A DNA stretch of 64,000 bases, taken from assembly GCF_009914315.1 (NCBI RefSeq), contig NZ_CP042596.1, positions 2,542,001 to 2,606,000 of the forward strand, written 5' to 3'. The DNA comes from Granulicella sp. WH15. Its GTDB lineage: Bacteria > Acidobacteriota > Terriglobia > Terriglobales > Acidobacteriaceae. This document shows positions 16,174 through 25,645 of this stretch, in pieces. The notes beneath the pieces are model-generated. The model saw only the letters and a program-made list of their open reading frames with translations. It had not been told where the DNA came from and searched no databases. Within the stretch, counting starts at the first letter, position 1, and each line of letters starts with the position of its first letter. The position numbers and the translations under genes were made by a program.

Positions 16174-18780
16174 ATGCGCTCTCTTCGCAATACCTGTTGG
16201 CTAAGCGCCATTGCTTTGGCATCCGTGATGACGGGCTCGCTCGCGGCCCAGACGACCGTTACCCCGCCGGATAAGTTCTTCGGCTTCCAACTGGGCGCCG
16301 ACCGCCACATGGCGCGCTGGGACAAGATCGTGGACTACTACGGGGTCATCGAGAAGCAGAGCGGCGGCCGGATGAAGGTCATCAACATGGGGCCGACCAT
16401 GAATGACAATCCGTTCCTGATGGTGATTATCACCTCGGCGAAGAACATGCAGAACCTCGACACGATCCAGAAGAACAACCTGACGATCGTGCATCCGGGC
16501 AACACGCCGGTCGATGAGATCAAGAAGCTGGTGGGCGCGGGCAAGGTCGTCATCGTGCAGTCGATGAGTATGCACGCGACCGAGATCGGCGGAACCCAGA
16601 TGGCTCCGGAGCTGGCCTACGACCTGCTGACGCGCAAGGATGAGGATACGCAGCGCATCCTCGATAACGTCGTCTTTATTGAGGTTCCGTGTTTCAATCC
16701 CGACGGCGAGCTGATGGTGACGGACTGGTACAACAAGACGCTGGGGACTCCGTATGAAGGTGTGAACTACCCCTCCTTGTATGCGAAGTACATCGGCCAC
16801 GACGATAACCGCGACGCGTTTATGACGCAGATGCGGGAGTCGCAGTACATGGCCAGCATCCTGTTTACGAACTGGCGGCCTGAGGTCTATGTCGATCACC
16901 ACCACATGGGAAGCTATGGCCCGCGTATCTCGCTGCCGCCCTATGCGGAGCCGGGTCGGCCTTATGCCGATCCGCTGACGTGGCGCGAGGTGGCCTGGTA
17001 TGGCGCGCAAATGGCGTACAAGGAGTCTGAGAACGGGTATACGGGCGCGATCAACAACGCCATCTACTCGGGCTGGGGACACTTCGGCTTCCACTGGATT
17101 ACGCCGTTCCATAACATCGACGGCATGTTGACGGAGTCGGCGAGCGCCAAGCTGGCGACCCCGATGTACATTCTGCCCGAGCAGCTACAAGGCGGCGCGC
17201 GCAACCTGCCGAAGTACGAGGAGGAGACGATCTTCCCGGACCCGTGGCCGGGCGGATGGTGGCACCTGCGCAACATCGTCGATATGCAGAAGACCTCTGC
17301 GTGGGCGGCGCTCGAGATTGCCTCGAAGAACCGTGAGACGGTGCTTTGGAATGCGTATCAGAAGGCTGTCCGGCAGACTGAGCGCGGGGCCAAGAGCGAT
17401 GTGCAGGCTTATGTAGTTCCGACTACGCAGCACGATCCCATTACTGCGAACCTGATGATTCAGAAGCTGCTGGTTCAGGGTATTGATATCCAGAAGGCGG
17501 GTAAGCCCTTTACCACCGCCGATGGACGCAGCTACGAGGCGGGCACCTACGTCATCACGACGGCGCAACCGAAGATGGGTCTTATCAAGAACCTGCTGGA
17601 TAAGAACTTCTTCCCCGATAACGACTGGACGCGGGATAAGAACGGCGATCCTATCCGTCCGTACGACCTCTCGACCGACACGATGTACGAGTTCATGGGT
17701 GTGCGGGTCGATCCGGTGGCCGGGCCGATCAACGCGGATCTGCAACTGATTACGGCGGCTCCACTGGCTCCGGGCAAGGTGCAGGCGGGCAGCGCGGGAT
17801 ACACGCTGAGCGCGAAGCTCGACAACACCTTTATGGCGGTGAACCTGCTTCAGAACAAGGGTGTGAAGGTAAGCCGAGTGGATAAGGCTGGCGACGGCCT
17901 GACGCTGGGCGACTTCGTGGTCGGCAAGGGCTCTGAGGCCGATATGAAGGAGATCGCGACCAAGACCGGCGTGGACTTTCTGCCGGTGGCCTCGATTCCG
18001 GCTGGCTCGACGCACGAGCTGAAGCACCTGCGGATTGGCCTGTACCAGCGCTACTTTGGCGGCAACGTGGACGAGGGCTGGACGCGCTGGCTGCTGGAGC
18101 AGTGGGGCTATAACTCGGTCAACATCTTTGACCCGGAGATCAAGAAGGGCGACCTGAATGCGAAGTACGACGTCATTATCCTGCCGGACGATGCGACGAC
18201 GACGCTGACGGGCGAGCCGGGAACGGGAGGACGTGGCGGCGGCGGTGAGCGTGGCTCGGCGACGGACTATCCGCCGGAGTACCGCAGCGGCATGGGGGCT
18301 GATGGCGTGACCTCGCTGAAGACCTTTGTGCAGCAGGGCGGCACCGTGGTGACGCTGGGCATGGCAAGCAACTTCGCCATCGACCGGCTGGGCGTGCATG
18401 CGCGCAATATTCTGGCCAACGCTACCACCAAGCAGTTCTGGTGCCCTGGGTCCACGCTGAAGGTGGACTTCGACACGACGAACCCGCTGGCTTACGGTAT
18501 GCCGAAGGACGGGCTGGCGCTGTTCCTTCAGGGCGATCCGGTCTTCGAGATTGCTCCGAGCCAGTCGAACGAGAAGTACTCGGTGATTGTGAGCTACCAG
18601 AAGAACCGGGATCTTTTGCAGAGCGGCTGGCTGGTGGGTCAGGGTCTGATCCAGGGCAAGGCGGCGATGATCTCGGCTGAGATGGGCAAGGGCAAGGTGA
18701 TTCTGGTGGGCTTCCGCACCCAGCACCGCGCGCAGACCTATGGGACGTTCAAACTGCTGTTCAACAGCCTGACCAACTAA
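16174..18780 (+). CDS. Exported M14-family zinc carboxypeptidase-like metallopeptidase
   Basis: From ATG 16174 this is an 868-residue protein with a signal peptide (A-I-A-L-A-S-V-M-T-G-S-L-A-A-Q). The ATG at 16084 adds a Cys/Pro-rich leader without support. The N-terminal half is an M14 peptidase domain. The zinc motif H-A-T-E follows M-S-M near residue 134, N-P-D-G-E lies further on, and a D-H-H-H-M-G-S segment carries the third ligand. The C-terminal third has an amidotransferase-like fold pattern (V-I-I-L-P-D-D, then V-Q-Q-G-G-T-V-V-T-L-G). It probably degrades peptides outside the cytoplasm. It is monocistronic with a strong terminator. Confidence 0.8.
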   Translation: MRSLRNTCWLSAIALASVMTGSLAAQTTVTPPDKFFGFQLGADRHMARWDKIVDYYGVIEKQSGGRMKVINMGPTMNDNPFLMVIITSAKNMQNLDTIQKNNLTIVHPGNTPVDEIKKLVGAGKVVIVQSMSMHATEIGGTQMAPELAYDLLTRKDEDTQRILDNVVFIEVPCFNPDGELMVTDWYNKTLGTPYEGVNYPSLYAKYIGHDDNRDAFMTQMRESQYMASILFTNWRPEVYVDHHHMGSYGPRISLPPYAEPGRPYADPLTWREVAWYGAQMAYKESENGYTGAINNAIYSGWGHFGFHWITPFHNIDGMLTESASAKLATPMYILPEQLQGGARNLPKYEEETIFPDPWPGGWWHLRNIVDMQKTSAWAALEIASKNRETVLWNAYQKAVRQTERGAKSDVQAYVVPTTQHDPITANLMIQKLLVQGIDIQKAGKPFTTADGRSYEAGTYVITTAQPKMGLIKNLLDKNFFPDNDWTRDKNGDPIRPYDLSTDTMYEFMGVRVDPVAGPINADLQLITAAPLAPGKVQAGSAGYTLSAKLDNTFMAVNLLQNKGVKVSRVDKAGDGLTLGDFVVGKGSEADMKEIATKTGVDFLPVASIPAGSTHELKHLRIGLYQRYFGGNVDEGWTRWLLEQWGYNSVNIFDPEIKKGDLNAKYDVIILPDDATTTLTGEPGTGGRGGGGERGSATDYPPEYRSGMGADGVTSLKTFVQQGGTVVTLGMASNFAIDRLGVHARNILANATTKQFWCPGSTLKVDFDTTNPLAYGMPKDGLALFLQGDPVFEIAPSQSNEKYSVIVSYQKNRDLLQSGWLVGQGLIQGKAAMISAEMGKGKVILVGFRTQHRAQTYGTFKLLFNSLTN

Positions 18781-18796
18781 CTGATGCAGCTTGAAA

Positions 18797-18841
18797 TCCG
18801 GCCCCAGACTGACGAAGGTCAGTGCTGGGGCCGGTTTTTTT
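18797..18841 (+). terminator. Rho-independent terminator of the M14 peptidase gene
   Basis: The stem CCGGCCCCAG...CTGGGGCCGG is extended by CTGAC/GTCAG around a short GAAG loop and followed by seven T residues. It begins 17 bp after the peptidase stop codon. It is one of the clearest terminators in the window. Confidence 0.85.
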
Positions 18842-18846
18842 GTGGC

Positions 18847-19010
18847 TCGGGAGAAGAAAGCATACCTCGAGGGCTAGAGTCCGCATCCGTGCATGTTTTT
18901 AATGTCCGGGCTAAAGCCCGGACCTACCCCAGAAGCAACGGCAAGAACAAAAGCAACGGCAGATTCCTTCGCTTCGCTCCTGAATGACAACCAAAAGAAC
19001 AGGCAACGGC
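18847..19010 (+). repeat. Dispersed intergenic repeat, family A, copy 2
   Basis: Nearly identical to 14455-14610, including the hairpin GTCCGGGCTAAAGCCCGGAC at 18905-18924, the CCTACCCCAGAAGCAACGGC segment and the CTTCGCTCCTGAATGACAAC end. The tail has GCAACGGCAA hexamers but no 12-bp array. It occupies the gap between the peptidase terminator and the Gfo/Idh gene. Confidence 0.8.
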
Positions 19011-19117
19011 AAAGACAACCGTTGGTTGAAAGGCATGGATCAGAGGCTGGAGATAGGGAGCCCTGGTCTGTGGCTTAGCTCTCGACATCTTCACCTTCTC
19101 GGCTTAGAGTTGTGGGC

Positions 19118-20203
19118 ATGAACCGTCGCGATTTCACTAAGCTTTCTACACTCGCCCTGGCCTCGAGCTATCTGCCTGCGTCCGCGCAGAACACCCCTAC
19201 GGGTAAGCCCGTCGGCTATGCCGCGGTTGGGTTGGGAACGATCTCCGATATCTTCATGCGCGGCTGTCAGGCTACGCAAAGCTCGAAGATTACCGCACTG
19301 GTGACCGGCCATCCCGACACCAAGGGCGTGAAGTATGCGGAGATGTACGGCATCCCCAAAAGCTCGATCTATACGTACGAGCAGTTCGACCGCATCCGCG
19401 AGAACAAAGACGTGGACGCGGTGTACATCGGTCTGCCCAACAGTATGCACAAGGAATACACGGTGCGGGCGGCGCAGGCGGGCAAGCATGTGCTCTGCGA
19501 GAAGCCGATGGCCGTCTCGAGCGAGGAGTGCCGGGCGATGATCGCCGCGTGCAAGAAAGCAAATGTGAAGCTGATGATCGCGTACCGCATTCAGTATGAG
19601 CCAACGTGGAAGAAGGCCATTGCGATGATCGAGGCGGGCGATATCGGGGATATCCAGTCGTTCACCGGCGGCTATTACGCGCAGATGAAGGCTCCGCAGT
19701 GGAGGCTGAACAAGGCTCTGGCAGGCGGTGGGCCGATTATGGATCTTGGGGTCTATCCGCTGAACGCGATTCGTCACATCACCAAAGAGGAGCCAAAGAA
19801 GTTTACGGCGGTGGTCTCGACGATGGACCACTCGGGGCGCTTTGCGGAGATGGAGCAGTCGATGGAGTGGACGATGGAGTTCCCCTCCGGAATCATCGCC
19901 AAGTGCGGGACCTCGTATGGGCAGAGCGGGCCGAGCATGTTGACCGTCAATGGGACGAAGGGGTATCTGGAGTTCAGCCCGGCATTCAACTACGACAAGG
20001 GCCATGTGGGCGGACGGATCGGGCGCGAGCCGGTGGATCTTAGTGCGACCCAGCAGCATCCTTATCAGTTCACGCTAGAGGCCGACCACTTCTCCGACTG
20101 TGTTCGCAACGACAAGGAGCCTCTTGCGGCGGGTGAAGAGGGGTTGAAGGATCTGCTCGCTATCGAGGCAATTTACAGGGCGGCTGGGACACCCATCGCT
20201 TAG
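19118..20203 (+). CDS. Exported Gfo/Idh/MocA-family oxidoreductase
   Basis: A 361-residue NAD(P)-dependent sugar oxidoreductase of the glucose-fructose oxidoreductase group. The N-terminus M-N-R-R-D-F-T-K-L-S-T-L-A-L-A is a Tat signal (twin Arg), so the folded, cofactor-loaded enzyme is probably sent to the periplasm. A Rossmann G-L-G-T-I-S-D motif follows near residue 38, then C-E-K-P-M-A, the conserved Lys segment of the family. The start ATG 19118 is preferred to GTG 19112. It opens the carbohydrate region but its substrate is not evident. Confidence 0.85.
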   Translation: MNRRDFTKLSTLALASSYLPASAQNTPTGKPVGYAAVGLGTISDIFMRGCQATQSSKITALVTGHPDTKGVKYAEMYGIPKSSIYTYEQFDRIRENKDVDAVYIGLPNSMHKEYTVRAAQAGKHVLCEKPMAVSSEECRAMIAACKKANVKLMIAYRIQYEPTWKKAIAMIEAGDIGDIQSFTGGYYAQMKAPQWRLNKALAGGGPIMDLGVYPLNAIRHITKEEPKKFTAVVSTMDHSGRFAEMEQSMEWTMEFPSGIIAKCGTSYGQSGPSMLTVNGTKGYLEFSPAFNYDKGHVGGRIGREPVDLSATQQHPYQFTLEADHFSDCVRNDKEPLAAGEEGLKDLLAIEAIYRAAGTPIA

Positions 20204-20214
20204 CTTAATGGGCG

Positions 20215-20285
20215 AGTGATCTTCTGAGGTCCTCCCATTGGCCGGAAACGAGCATTGCTTGTTTCCGGCCAACGGGAGGACCTTT
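20215..20285. repeat. Intergenic hairpin-type repeat, family B, copy 3 (complete)
   Basis: GAGGTCCTCCCATTGGCCGG and, after a loop with GAAACGAGCATTGCTTGTTTC, CCGGCCAACGGGAGGACC form a long stem-loop. Partial copies lie at 1-66 and 5310-5362. It begins 12 bp after the Gfo/Idh stop and may double as its transcript end. Confidence 0.75.
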
Positions 20286-20565
20286 GCACTTTGAGTCATC
20301 GAGACAAGTATGAAGGTCACGAAGTGACTGCCCTCCGCGAAGGAGGTCTATTCCTCAGCGGCTGAAGCTGTTCCCTGAATGAGGACAGATTTACTTCGTC
20401 CTGCGCATAAATAAAGCATGGAATGTAAGTTGCTTATTTCCCAAGAAATACTAGCCGCTTTACAAAATCCTTGACAGCCATAGCTCTGTCCTCGTAGAAC
20501 GGCGACGCTTACTTTATTGTCATACCGTATAAATCATCTTCCGCTAGACCAACGAGGGTAAGGAA
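20286..20565 (+). promoter_or_regulatory. Leader region of the CE15-like esterase gene
   Basis: This AT-richer stretch contains TTGACA at 20471-20476 and TAGAAC about 18 bp later, a possible housekeeping promoter. AAGGAA lies close to the esterase ATG at 20566. No other feature is visible. Confidence 0.35.
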
Positions 20566-21984
20566 ATGAACAGACATCGGCAGGCTGTGGTTTTGATCCT
20601 GGCACTAACAACCGGGCTTGCAGGCAATGCAGCACGAGGGCAGGCGACGTACCCACCGGTCGTGCACCTGACGTCCGAGCAGGATCATCAGCGCGTCATG
20701 GAGCAACTGCACATGACGTCGATCCGGCCGGGGCGCAATGGGACGAACCCGCAGGACCCTAGCTTTGCCAACTACGATGAGAGCAAGGCGAACCCCATTG
20801 TGGGGCTTCCGGACCCGTTGGTATTGAACAACGGCAAGAAGGTGACGTCGGCGAAGGTGTGGTGGAACGTGCGCAGGCCGGAGCTGTTTGAGCTCTTCGA
20901 CCGCGAGATCTACGGCCGGATGCCGAAGAACACTCCCAAGGTGACGTGGGAGGTGAAGAGCACGAAGGAGGGCATGAACGGCGATGTGCCCATCGTGACC
21001 AAAAGCCTGGTGGGGCATGTGGACAACTCCGCCTATCCCCTGATTACGGTCGATATTCAGTTGGAGCTGACGACTCCGGCCAAGGCCAGCGGGCCGGTGC
21101 CGGTGATGATGGAGTTTGGATTTATCGGGCCGAGGCCGGTTCGTCCGGGCGCTTCGGCTCCCCCGCCACCGCCGCCGGGACCGACGTGGCAGCAGCAGGT
21201 GCTGGCAAAGGGTTGGGGATATGCGGAGCTGAGCCCGGCAAGCATCCAGGCGGATAACGGCGGGGGGCTGACCGAGGGGATTATCGGGCTGGTGAACAAG
21301 GGCCAGCCGCGCAAGCTGGACGACTGGGGAGCGTTGCGGGCGTGGGCGTGGGGCGCGAGCCGGGCGCTCGATTACTTTGAGACTGACAAGGCCGTGGACG
21401 CGAAGCAGGTAGGGATCGAGGGCCACTCGCGCTATGGCAAGGCGACAGTGGTGGCGATGGCTTATGAGCCTCGGTTTGCGATTGCTTATGTCAGCTCGTC
21501 GGGCGAGGGAGGAGCCAAGCTGAGCCGGAGGAACTGGGGCGAGATCGTCGAGAATGTGGCCGGGACCAACGAGTATCACTGGATGGCGGGTAACTTTCTG
21601 AAGTATGCGGGGCCTTTGCAGTGGAAAGATCTGCCGGTGGATGCGCATGAGCTGATTGCGCTGTGCGCGCCGCGGCCGGTGTTCATCAGCGGTGGCGCTC
21701 TGGCTGCCGGGGACGGCTGGGTGGATGCGAAGGGGATGTTTATGGCCGCCGTCGCGGCTGGGCCGGTGTATCGGCTGCTGGGAAAGAAGGATCTGGCTAC
21801 GACGGAGTTTCCGCCGATGGAGACGCCGCTGATTGGTGGAGATCTGGCGTTTCGTCAGCATAGCGGAGGGCATACTCCGGTGCCGAACTGGCCGACGTTT
21901 ATTGAGTTTGCAAGCCGTTACCTGACCGCTCCGGCTGCGCACGCGGCCAGTGCTGCCAACGGCGGAAGCAACGCAGGCCAGTAG
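20566..21984 (+). CDS. Exported alpha/beta hydrolase, CE15 glucuronoyl esterase-like
   Basis: A 472-residue exported serine hydrolase (signal peptide about residues 1-25). The nucleophile motif is G-H-S-R-Y-G-K, the CE15-type G-x-S-R-x-G-K. It is followed by S-S-G-E-G-G-A-K-L, and a C-terminal H-S-G-G-H-T-P supplies the likely catalytic His. CE15 enzymes cut the ester between lignin alcohols and 4-O-methyl-glucuronic acid on xylan. Fifteen hundred bases away an operon encodes GH67 alpha-glucuronidase and mannonate dehydratase, which supports this role. A Pro-rich loop (P-P-P-P-P-P-G) lies near residue 203. An acetylxylan esterase is an alternative. Confidence 0.75.
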   Translation: MNRHRQAVVLILALTTGLAGNAARGQATYPPVVHLTSEQDHQRVMEQLHMTSIRPGRNGTNPQDPSFANYDESKANPIVGLPDPLVLNNGKKVTSAKVWWNVRRPELFELFDREIYGRMPKNTPKVTWEVKSTKEGMNGDVPIVTKSLVGHVDNSAYPLITVDIQLELTTPAKASGPVPVMMEFGFIGPRPVRPGASAPPPPPPGPTWQQQVLAKGWGYAELSPASIQADNGGGLTEGIIGLVNKGQPRKLDDWGALRAWAWGASRALDYFETDKAVDAKQVGIEGHSRYGKATVVAMAYEPRFAIAYVSSSGEGGAKLSRRNWGEIVENVAGTNEYHWMAGNFLKYAGPLQWKDLPVDAHELIALCAPRPVFISGGALAAGDGWVDAKGMFMAAVAAGPVYRLLGKKDLATTEFPPMETPLIGGDLAFRQHSGGHTPVPNWPTFIEFASRYLTAPAAHAASAANGGSNAGQ

Positions 21985-22014
21985 TAGCCGGATCGGGCTA
22001 TACTTTGATTCCTA

Positions 22015-22983
22015 ATGAGTAATTTGAAGGCGGATGCGAGGGCGATGATGGGATGGAATAAAGCAGCGGGGTTGGCAGTAGTATGCGTTTCCCTGCTTGG
22101 GTATGGGGTTAGCGGAGCGGTCGGCCAGGAACGGCCGAAGATTACGAGTGTCTCGCACCTCAGCGTCTACAGCGAGGACCCGGCGAAGACGGAACAGTTC
22201 TACGTGCATGACCTGGGTGCGATGAAGGGGATCGATCCCGAGAACCCGGCCGGGGTGCGCTACTACTTCAACCCGATCCAGTTTGTTGAGGTGCTTCCCT
22301 TACCTGCGGGAGCGGGGGTGAATCGCTTCGACCATGCTGGGTACAACACTGCCAACGCCGAGGCGCTGCGCAAGTACCTGGGCGCGCAAGGTATCGCGGT
22401 GCCCGATGCGGTGACGCAGGTGAGTGACGGCAGCCGCTACTTTGAGGTGAAGGACCCGGAGGGTAACCGGGTGCAGTTTGTGCAGCCTTCGGCTCATCCT
22501 ATCGCTGTTCCCAACAACCCGCTGAGCAACCACATGATTCATGTGGGCTATATCGTGCATGATCCCGAGGCTGAGGATACCTTTTATCAGCGGGTGTTGG
22601 GCTTCCGGCCTTACTGGCACGGCGGCATGAAGGAAGACGCGCATGACTGGATCTCGATCCAGGTGCCGGACGGGACGGACTGGGTGGAGTACATGACGGT
22701 GAAGGGGCCGGAGAAGACCGGGATTCCGTCGACCATGACGCAGAGCGCGGCGGGCGTGCTCAACCACTTTGCTCTGGGCGTCTTCAACATGGAGAAGACG
22801 ATGAACGTGCTTTATCTGGGGGATCGTTTGAACGCCAAGCACTCGCCGCCGCAGATTGGGCGGGATAGCAAGTGGCAGCTCAATATCTATGATCCGGATG
22901 GGACACGGGCGGAACTGATGGAGTTCCAGCCGATGGGTAAACCTTGCTGCTCGCCGTTTTTGGCGGCTAGTCCGACGAAGTAA
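22015..22983 (+). CDS. Exported VOC-superfamily (glyoxalase-like) protein with two domains
   Basis: A 322-residue protein with a signal peptide after Met11/Met12 (A-A-G-L-A-V-V-C-V-S-L-L-G-Y-G). Two vicinal-oxygen-chelate modules follow. The first begins near I-T-S-V-S-H-L-S-V-Y and ends K-D-P-E-G-N-R-V-Q-F-V. The second begins H-M-I-H-V-G-Y-I-V-H-D and ends Y-D-P-D-G-T-R-A-E-L-M-E. The metal-ligand His and Glu positions appear present, so enzymatic activity is possible, but the substrate is unknown. An exported location is unusual for VOC enzymes. Confidence 0.75.
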   Translation: MSNLKADARAMMGWNKAAGLAVVCVSLLGYGVSGAVGQERPKITSVSHLSVYSEDPAKTEQFYVHDLGAMKGIDPENPAGVRYYFNPIQFVEVLPLPAGAGVNRFDHAGYNTANAEALRKYLGAQGIAVPDAVTQVSDGSRYFEVKDPEGNRVQFVQPSAHPIAVPNNPLSNHMIHVGYIVHDPEAEDTFYQRVLGFRPYWHGGMKEDAHDWISIQVPDGTDWVEYMTVKGPEKTGIPSTMTQSAAGVLNHFALGVFNMEKTMNVLYLGDRLNAKHSPPQIGRDSKWQLNIYDPDGTRAELMEFQPMGKPCCSPFLAASPTK

Positions 22984-22992
22984 GGCTTACAG

Positions 22993-23029
22993 GCAAAAAG
23001 AGGCACGGATAATCCGTGCCTCTTTTATT
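22993..23029. terminator. Bidirectional terminator
   Basis: AAAAAGAGGCACGGAT and ATCCGTGCCTCTTTTAT form a long stem with a minimal loop, A-rich on one side and T-rich on the other. It serves the converging VOC gene (plus) and the GH67 gene (minus). Confidence 0.85.
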
Positions 23030-23043
23030 TGTGCGGGCTTTGG

Positions 23044-25617
23044 CTAGGGAGTGGCTGGGGTCAGCTCGATGTAATCGACCGGGGCTGGTTCCTTGCCCTC
23101 GGAGGTGCCGCGTAGCTCGAGCGTGTCACCGGCGTGGAGAGCGACGGGTGGTGTGGTGAAACGAGTGCTAGTGTGGCCGTTGAGGCGGACGTCTGGACGG
23201 TCCGGCGGGAGGGTGGCGTTGGCCTTCCAGGTGGCGATGGAGTGACCGTTCAGGAGCAGGTCGAAGCTGGAGGTTCCGCTGTGCAGGTCGAAGTACTGGA
23301 TGGCTATGTTGTAACGGCCTTCGGGAACGGTGGTTTTGGTGGTTAGGGTGCAGGTTTCGGCGCGGTTGCAGGCTACGGCCTTGCCTCCCGATGCGGTCTC
23401 CCACGGGGTGACGTCAACCGGGGTGTAGCCGTCGGGGGTCATGTTTTCGGCTTCGATGCGGCCGGAGTGGTGGCCTACGCGGCCTGCGGTGTCGTCGATG
23501 CCGGAGATGCGGTGGAACCAGTCGTTGACGGCGTCGCGCCAGACGATGGCGTGGCCAGCCTGGTAGGTGAAGAGGTCGGCTACCTGGGTGTAGGTGGCGG
23601 GATCGACGTGGCCCTTCAGTTTGGCCCACTCGGTGGAGTAACTGGCTGCGGTGGCGGCTCCTTCGTAGTGGCTGTCGTAGACGTGCTGGACGACTGTTTT
23701 GCCGGAGTGGAGCTGGTGCGTGTAGGGGACGTGGTGCATGAAGAGGAGCAGGTCATCCGGGCAGGTCGTTAGCGACTCATACTTGGCGGCTAGCTCCGGT
23801 GGGTACTGGCCGATGTAGCCGGTGCCGGTGGCGACGGTGCGGTCCATGCCGATGCCCTTCGAGTCGCCGCGGAACCACTGGCCCCAGCCGTTGCGCTCGG
23901 CGCTCTCGATGCCGGGGCCGAAGTGGACGCCGGTGATCTCGGTGAGGGTGCCGATGCCGAGGGGGCCGGAGTAGTTCTCGTAGGCGTGCCAGCTTTCGAG
24001 CTGGATGCGGTCGATGGTGGCGACGACGAGCGGATCGTTGCCGAAGCTCATGCGAGTCCACTGCTCGATGATCTGTTCGCTGGTGAGGTCGGGGTTCCAG
24101 GCCAGCCTGCCGTAGCCGTAGAGGTTGGCCAGGGCCATGGGGTGGTGCATCCAGTTGTCTTCGAGGCCAACGTTGGCCACGCCGACGAAGCCGCCGGTGG
24201 GCTGGCGGAAGCTGTGGCCGGAGACGATCTGCTTGACCGGGGTGTGGCGGGCCTTGCCGTCGGGGTCGGGGACGCGCATGTCGGTGTCGAGCACCCACTT
24301 CCACATGGGCACGAGGAAGACCATGTGGCGTTGCTGGCCGAGGTACTCCTGGGTGATCTGTAGCTCGATGGTCTGGGGAGTGTGCTGGAGGGCCGGGATG
24401 AGAGGGCTGACCGGCTCGCGGACCTGGAAGTCGATGGGGCCGTGCTTGACCTGGATGACGACGTTGGGCTCGAACTTGCCGTCGAGGGTGTGGAAGTTGT
24501 CGTAACCGGCGCGGGCGCGGTCGGCCTTCAGGTCGTTCCAGTCGAGGTGGTGGTTGTAGACGAAACCGCGGTAGAGGACCAGACCGCCGTGGGGCTGGAG
24601 GGCGCGGGCGAGCACGTTAGCGGCCTCGGCGGGGGTGCGGCCGTACTGCGATGGGCCGGCGCGGCCTTCGCTGTCGGCCTTGACGACGAAGCCCGCGAAG
24701 TCGGGGATGCGGGTGTAGATCTGATCGACGGTCTTCTGCCACCAGGCAGCTACGGTGGGATCGAGCGGGTCGAAGGTGGGAAGCTTGCCGACGACCTGGG
24801 GGCTGGAGAGATCGACCGAGAGCGAGAGCCGGACGCCCCAGGGACGGAAGACGTCGGCGACGCGGGCGATCTCTTCGATCATCTCGGGGGTGAGGGTGCG
24901 CAGGTCGGAGTTGACGTTGTTGATGGTGACGCCGTTGATGCCGATGGAGGCCAGCAGGCGGGCGTACTCGGCGGGGCGCGTGAGGTCGGCGCGGACATGG
25001 CCGTCGTCGAAGAAGATGGAGCGGCCACCGTAGCCGCGCTCGATGGAGCCGTTGAGGTTGTCCCACTGGTTGATCCAGCGGATCTTGTTTGCGGGCTCTT
25101 CGATCAGGGGCTGCTGTGGCAGCGGCGTGCCTGCGGCGATCATGGAAAGCAATCGGAAGGTGCCGTATAGCTCGCCGCGTTCCGAGCCTCCAGTGACGAC
25201 CCAGAGGTCTCTTCCCTTCTGCCTGACGCGCTCGATGCGAAAGCCTTCTTCTGCAACGGGCGCAGTTGTGATGCCAGCGGCGGCTAGGCTCTTTGAGGTG
25301 CCCAGAACCAATGCGTCTCCATGAGCGGGGAGCGTGGCAGCGGTGCTGAACGGCTTGCCCAGCATCCGCTCGAGGCCGGTATGGAGTTCTTCCGATGCGC
25401 TCTGTGAGGTGGGTCCGCTACTTGCGTTCCAAAGGACCGATGGGAGCTTTGCGTAGAGGCTTTTCGCTTCGCCCAGGGGCTGATAGCGCAGCCATGCGGC
25501 CTGGCTGTCGGGTACGGATGCGGCGCTGACCACGACGGAGGACGACTGCGCGAAGATGCTGCTTACACCGCTGACAAGCACCAATGCTATACCAAGGATT
25601 CTGCGAGTCGATCTCAC
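23044..25617 (-). CDS. Exported GH67 alpha-glucuronidase with C-terminal carbohydrate-binding-like domain
   Basis: From GTG 25617 (AAAGGAC 6 nt upstream) the protein has 857 residues and a signal peptide (I-L-G-I-A-L-V-L-V-S-G-V-S-S-I-F-A-Q). The ATG at 25761 lies inside the upstream gene and is unlikely. The central part is GH67, with conserved W-I-N-Q-W-D-N-L-N-G-S-I-E-R-G-Y-G-G near residue 176 and V-K-A-D-S-E-G-R-A-G-P. It removes (4-O-methyl)glucuronic acid from xylo-oligosaccharides. About 140 C-terminal residues (R-I-E-A-E-N-M onward) form an added beta-sandwich module like CBM6/CBM35, not present in minimal GH67 enzymes. Confidence 0.88.
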   Translation of the reverse strand: MRSTRRILGIALVLVSGVSSIFAQSSSVVVSAASVPDSQAAWLRYQPLGEAKSLYAKLPSVLWNASSGPTSQSASEELHTGLERMLGKPFSTAATLPAHGDALVLGTSKSLAAAGITTAPVAEEGFRIERVRQKGRDLWVVTGGSERGELYGTFRLLSMIAAGTPLPQQPLIEEPANKIRWINQWDNLNGSIERGYGGRSIFFDDGHVRADLTRPAEYARLLASIGINGVTINNVNSDLRTLTPEMIEEIARVADVFRPWGVRLSLSVDLSSPQVVGKLPTFDPLDPTVAAWWQKTVDQIYTRIPDFAGFVVKADSEGRAGPSQYGRTPAEAANVLARALQPHGGLVLYRGFVYNHHLDWNDLKADRARAGYDNFHTLDGKFEPNVVIQVKHGPIDFQVREPVSPLIPALQHTPQTIELQITQEYLGQQRHMVFLVPMWKWVLDTDMRVPDPDGKARHTPVKQIVSGHSFRQPTGGFVGVANVGLEDNWMHHPMALANLYGYGRLAWNPDLTSEQIIEQWTRMSFGNDPLVVATIDRIQLESWHAYENYSGPLGIGTLTEITGVHFGPGIESAERNGWGQWFRGDSKGIGMDRTVATGTGYIGQYPPELAAKYESLTTCPDDLLLFMHHVPYTHQLHSGKTVVQHVYDSHYEGAATAASYSTEWAKLKGHVDPATYTQVADLFTYQAGHAIVWRDAVNDWFHRISGIDDTAGRVGHHSGRIEAENMTPDGYTPVDVTPWETASGGKAVACNRAETCTLTTKTTVPEGRYNIAIQYFDLHSGTSSFDLLLNGHSIATWKANATLPPDRPDVRLNGHTSTRFTTPPVALHAGDTLELRGTSEGKEPAPVDYIELTPATP

Positions 25618-25645
25618 GGATACGTCCTTTCGTTGCTGGCAGTGG

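Noticed and set aside
17185-21942. Long minus-strand ORFs opposite the M14 peptidase and CE15-like genes (17185-18726, 20605-21942)
   Set aside because: Arg/His/Leu-rich composition typical of antisense frames; the plus-strand products have signal peptides and catalytic motifs.
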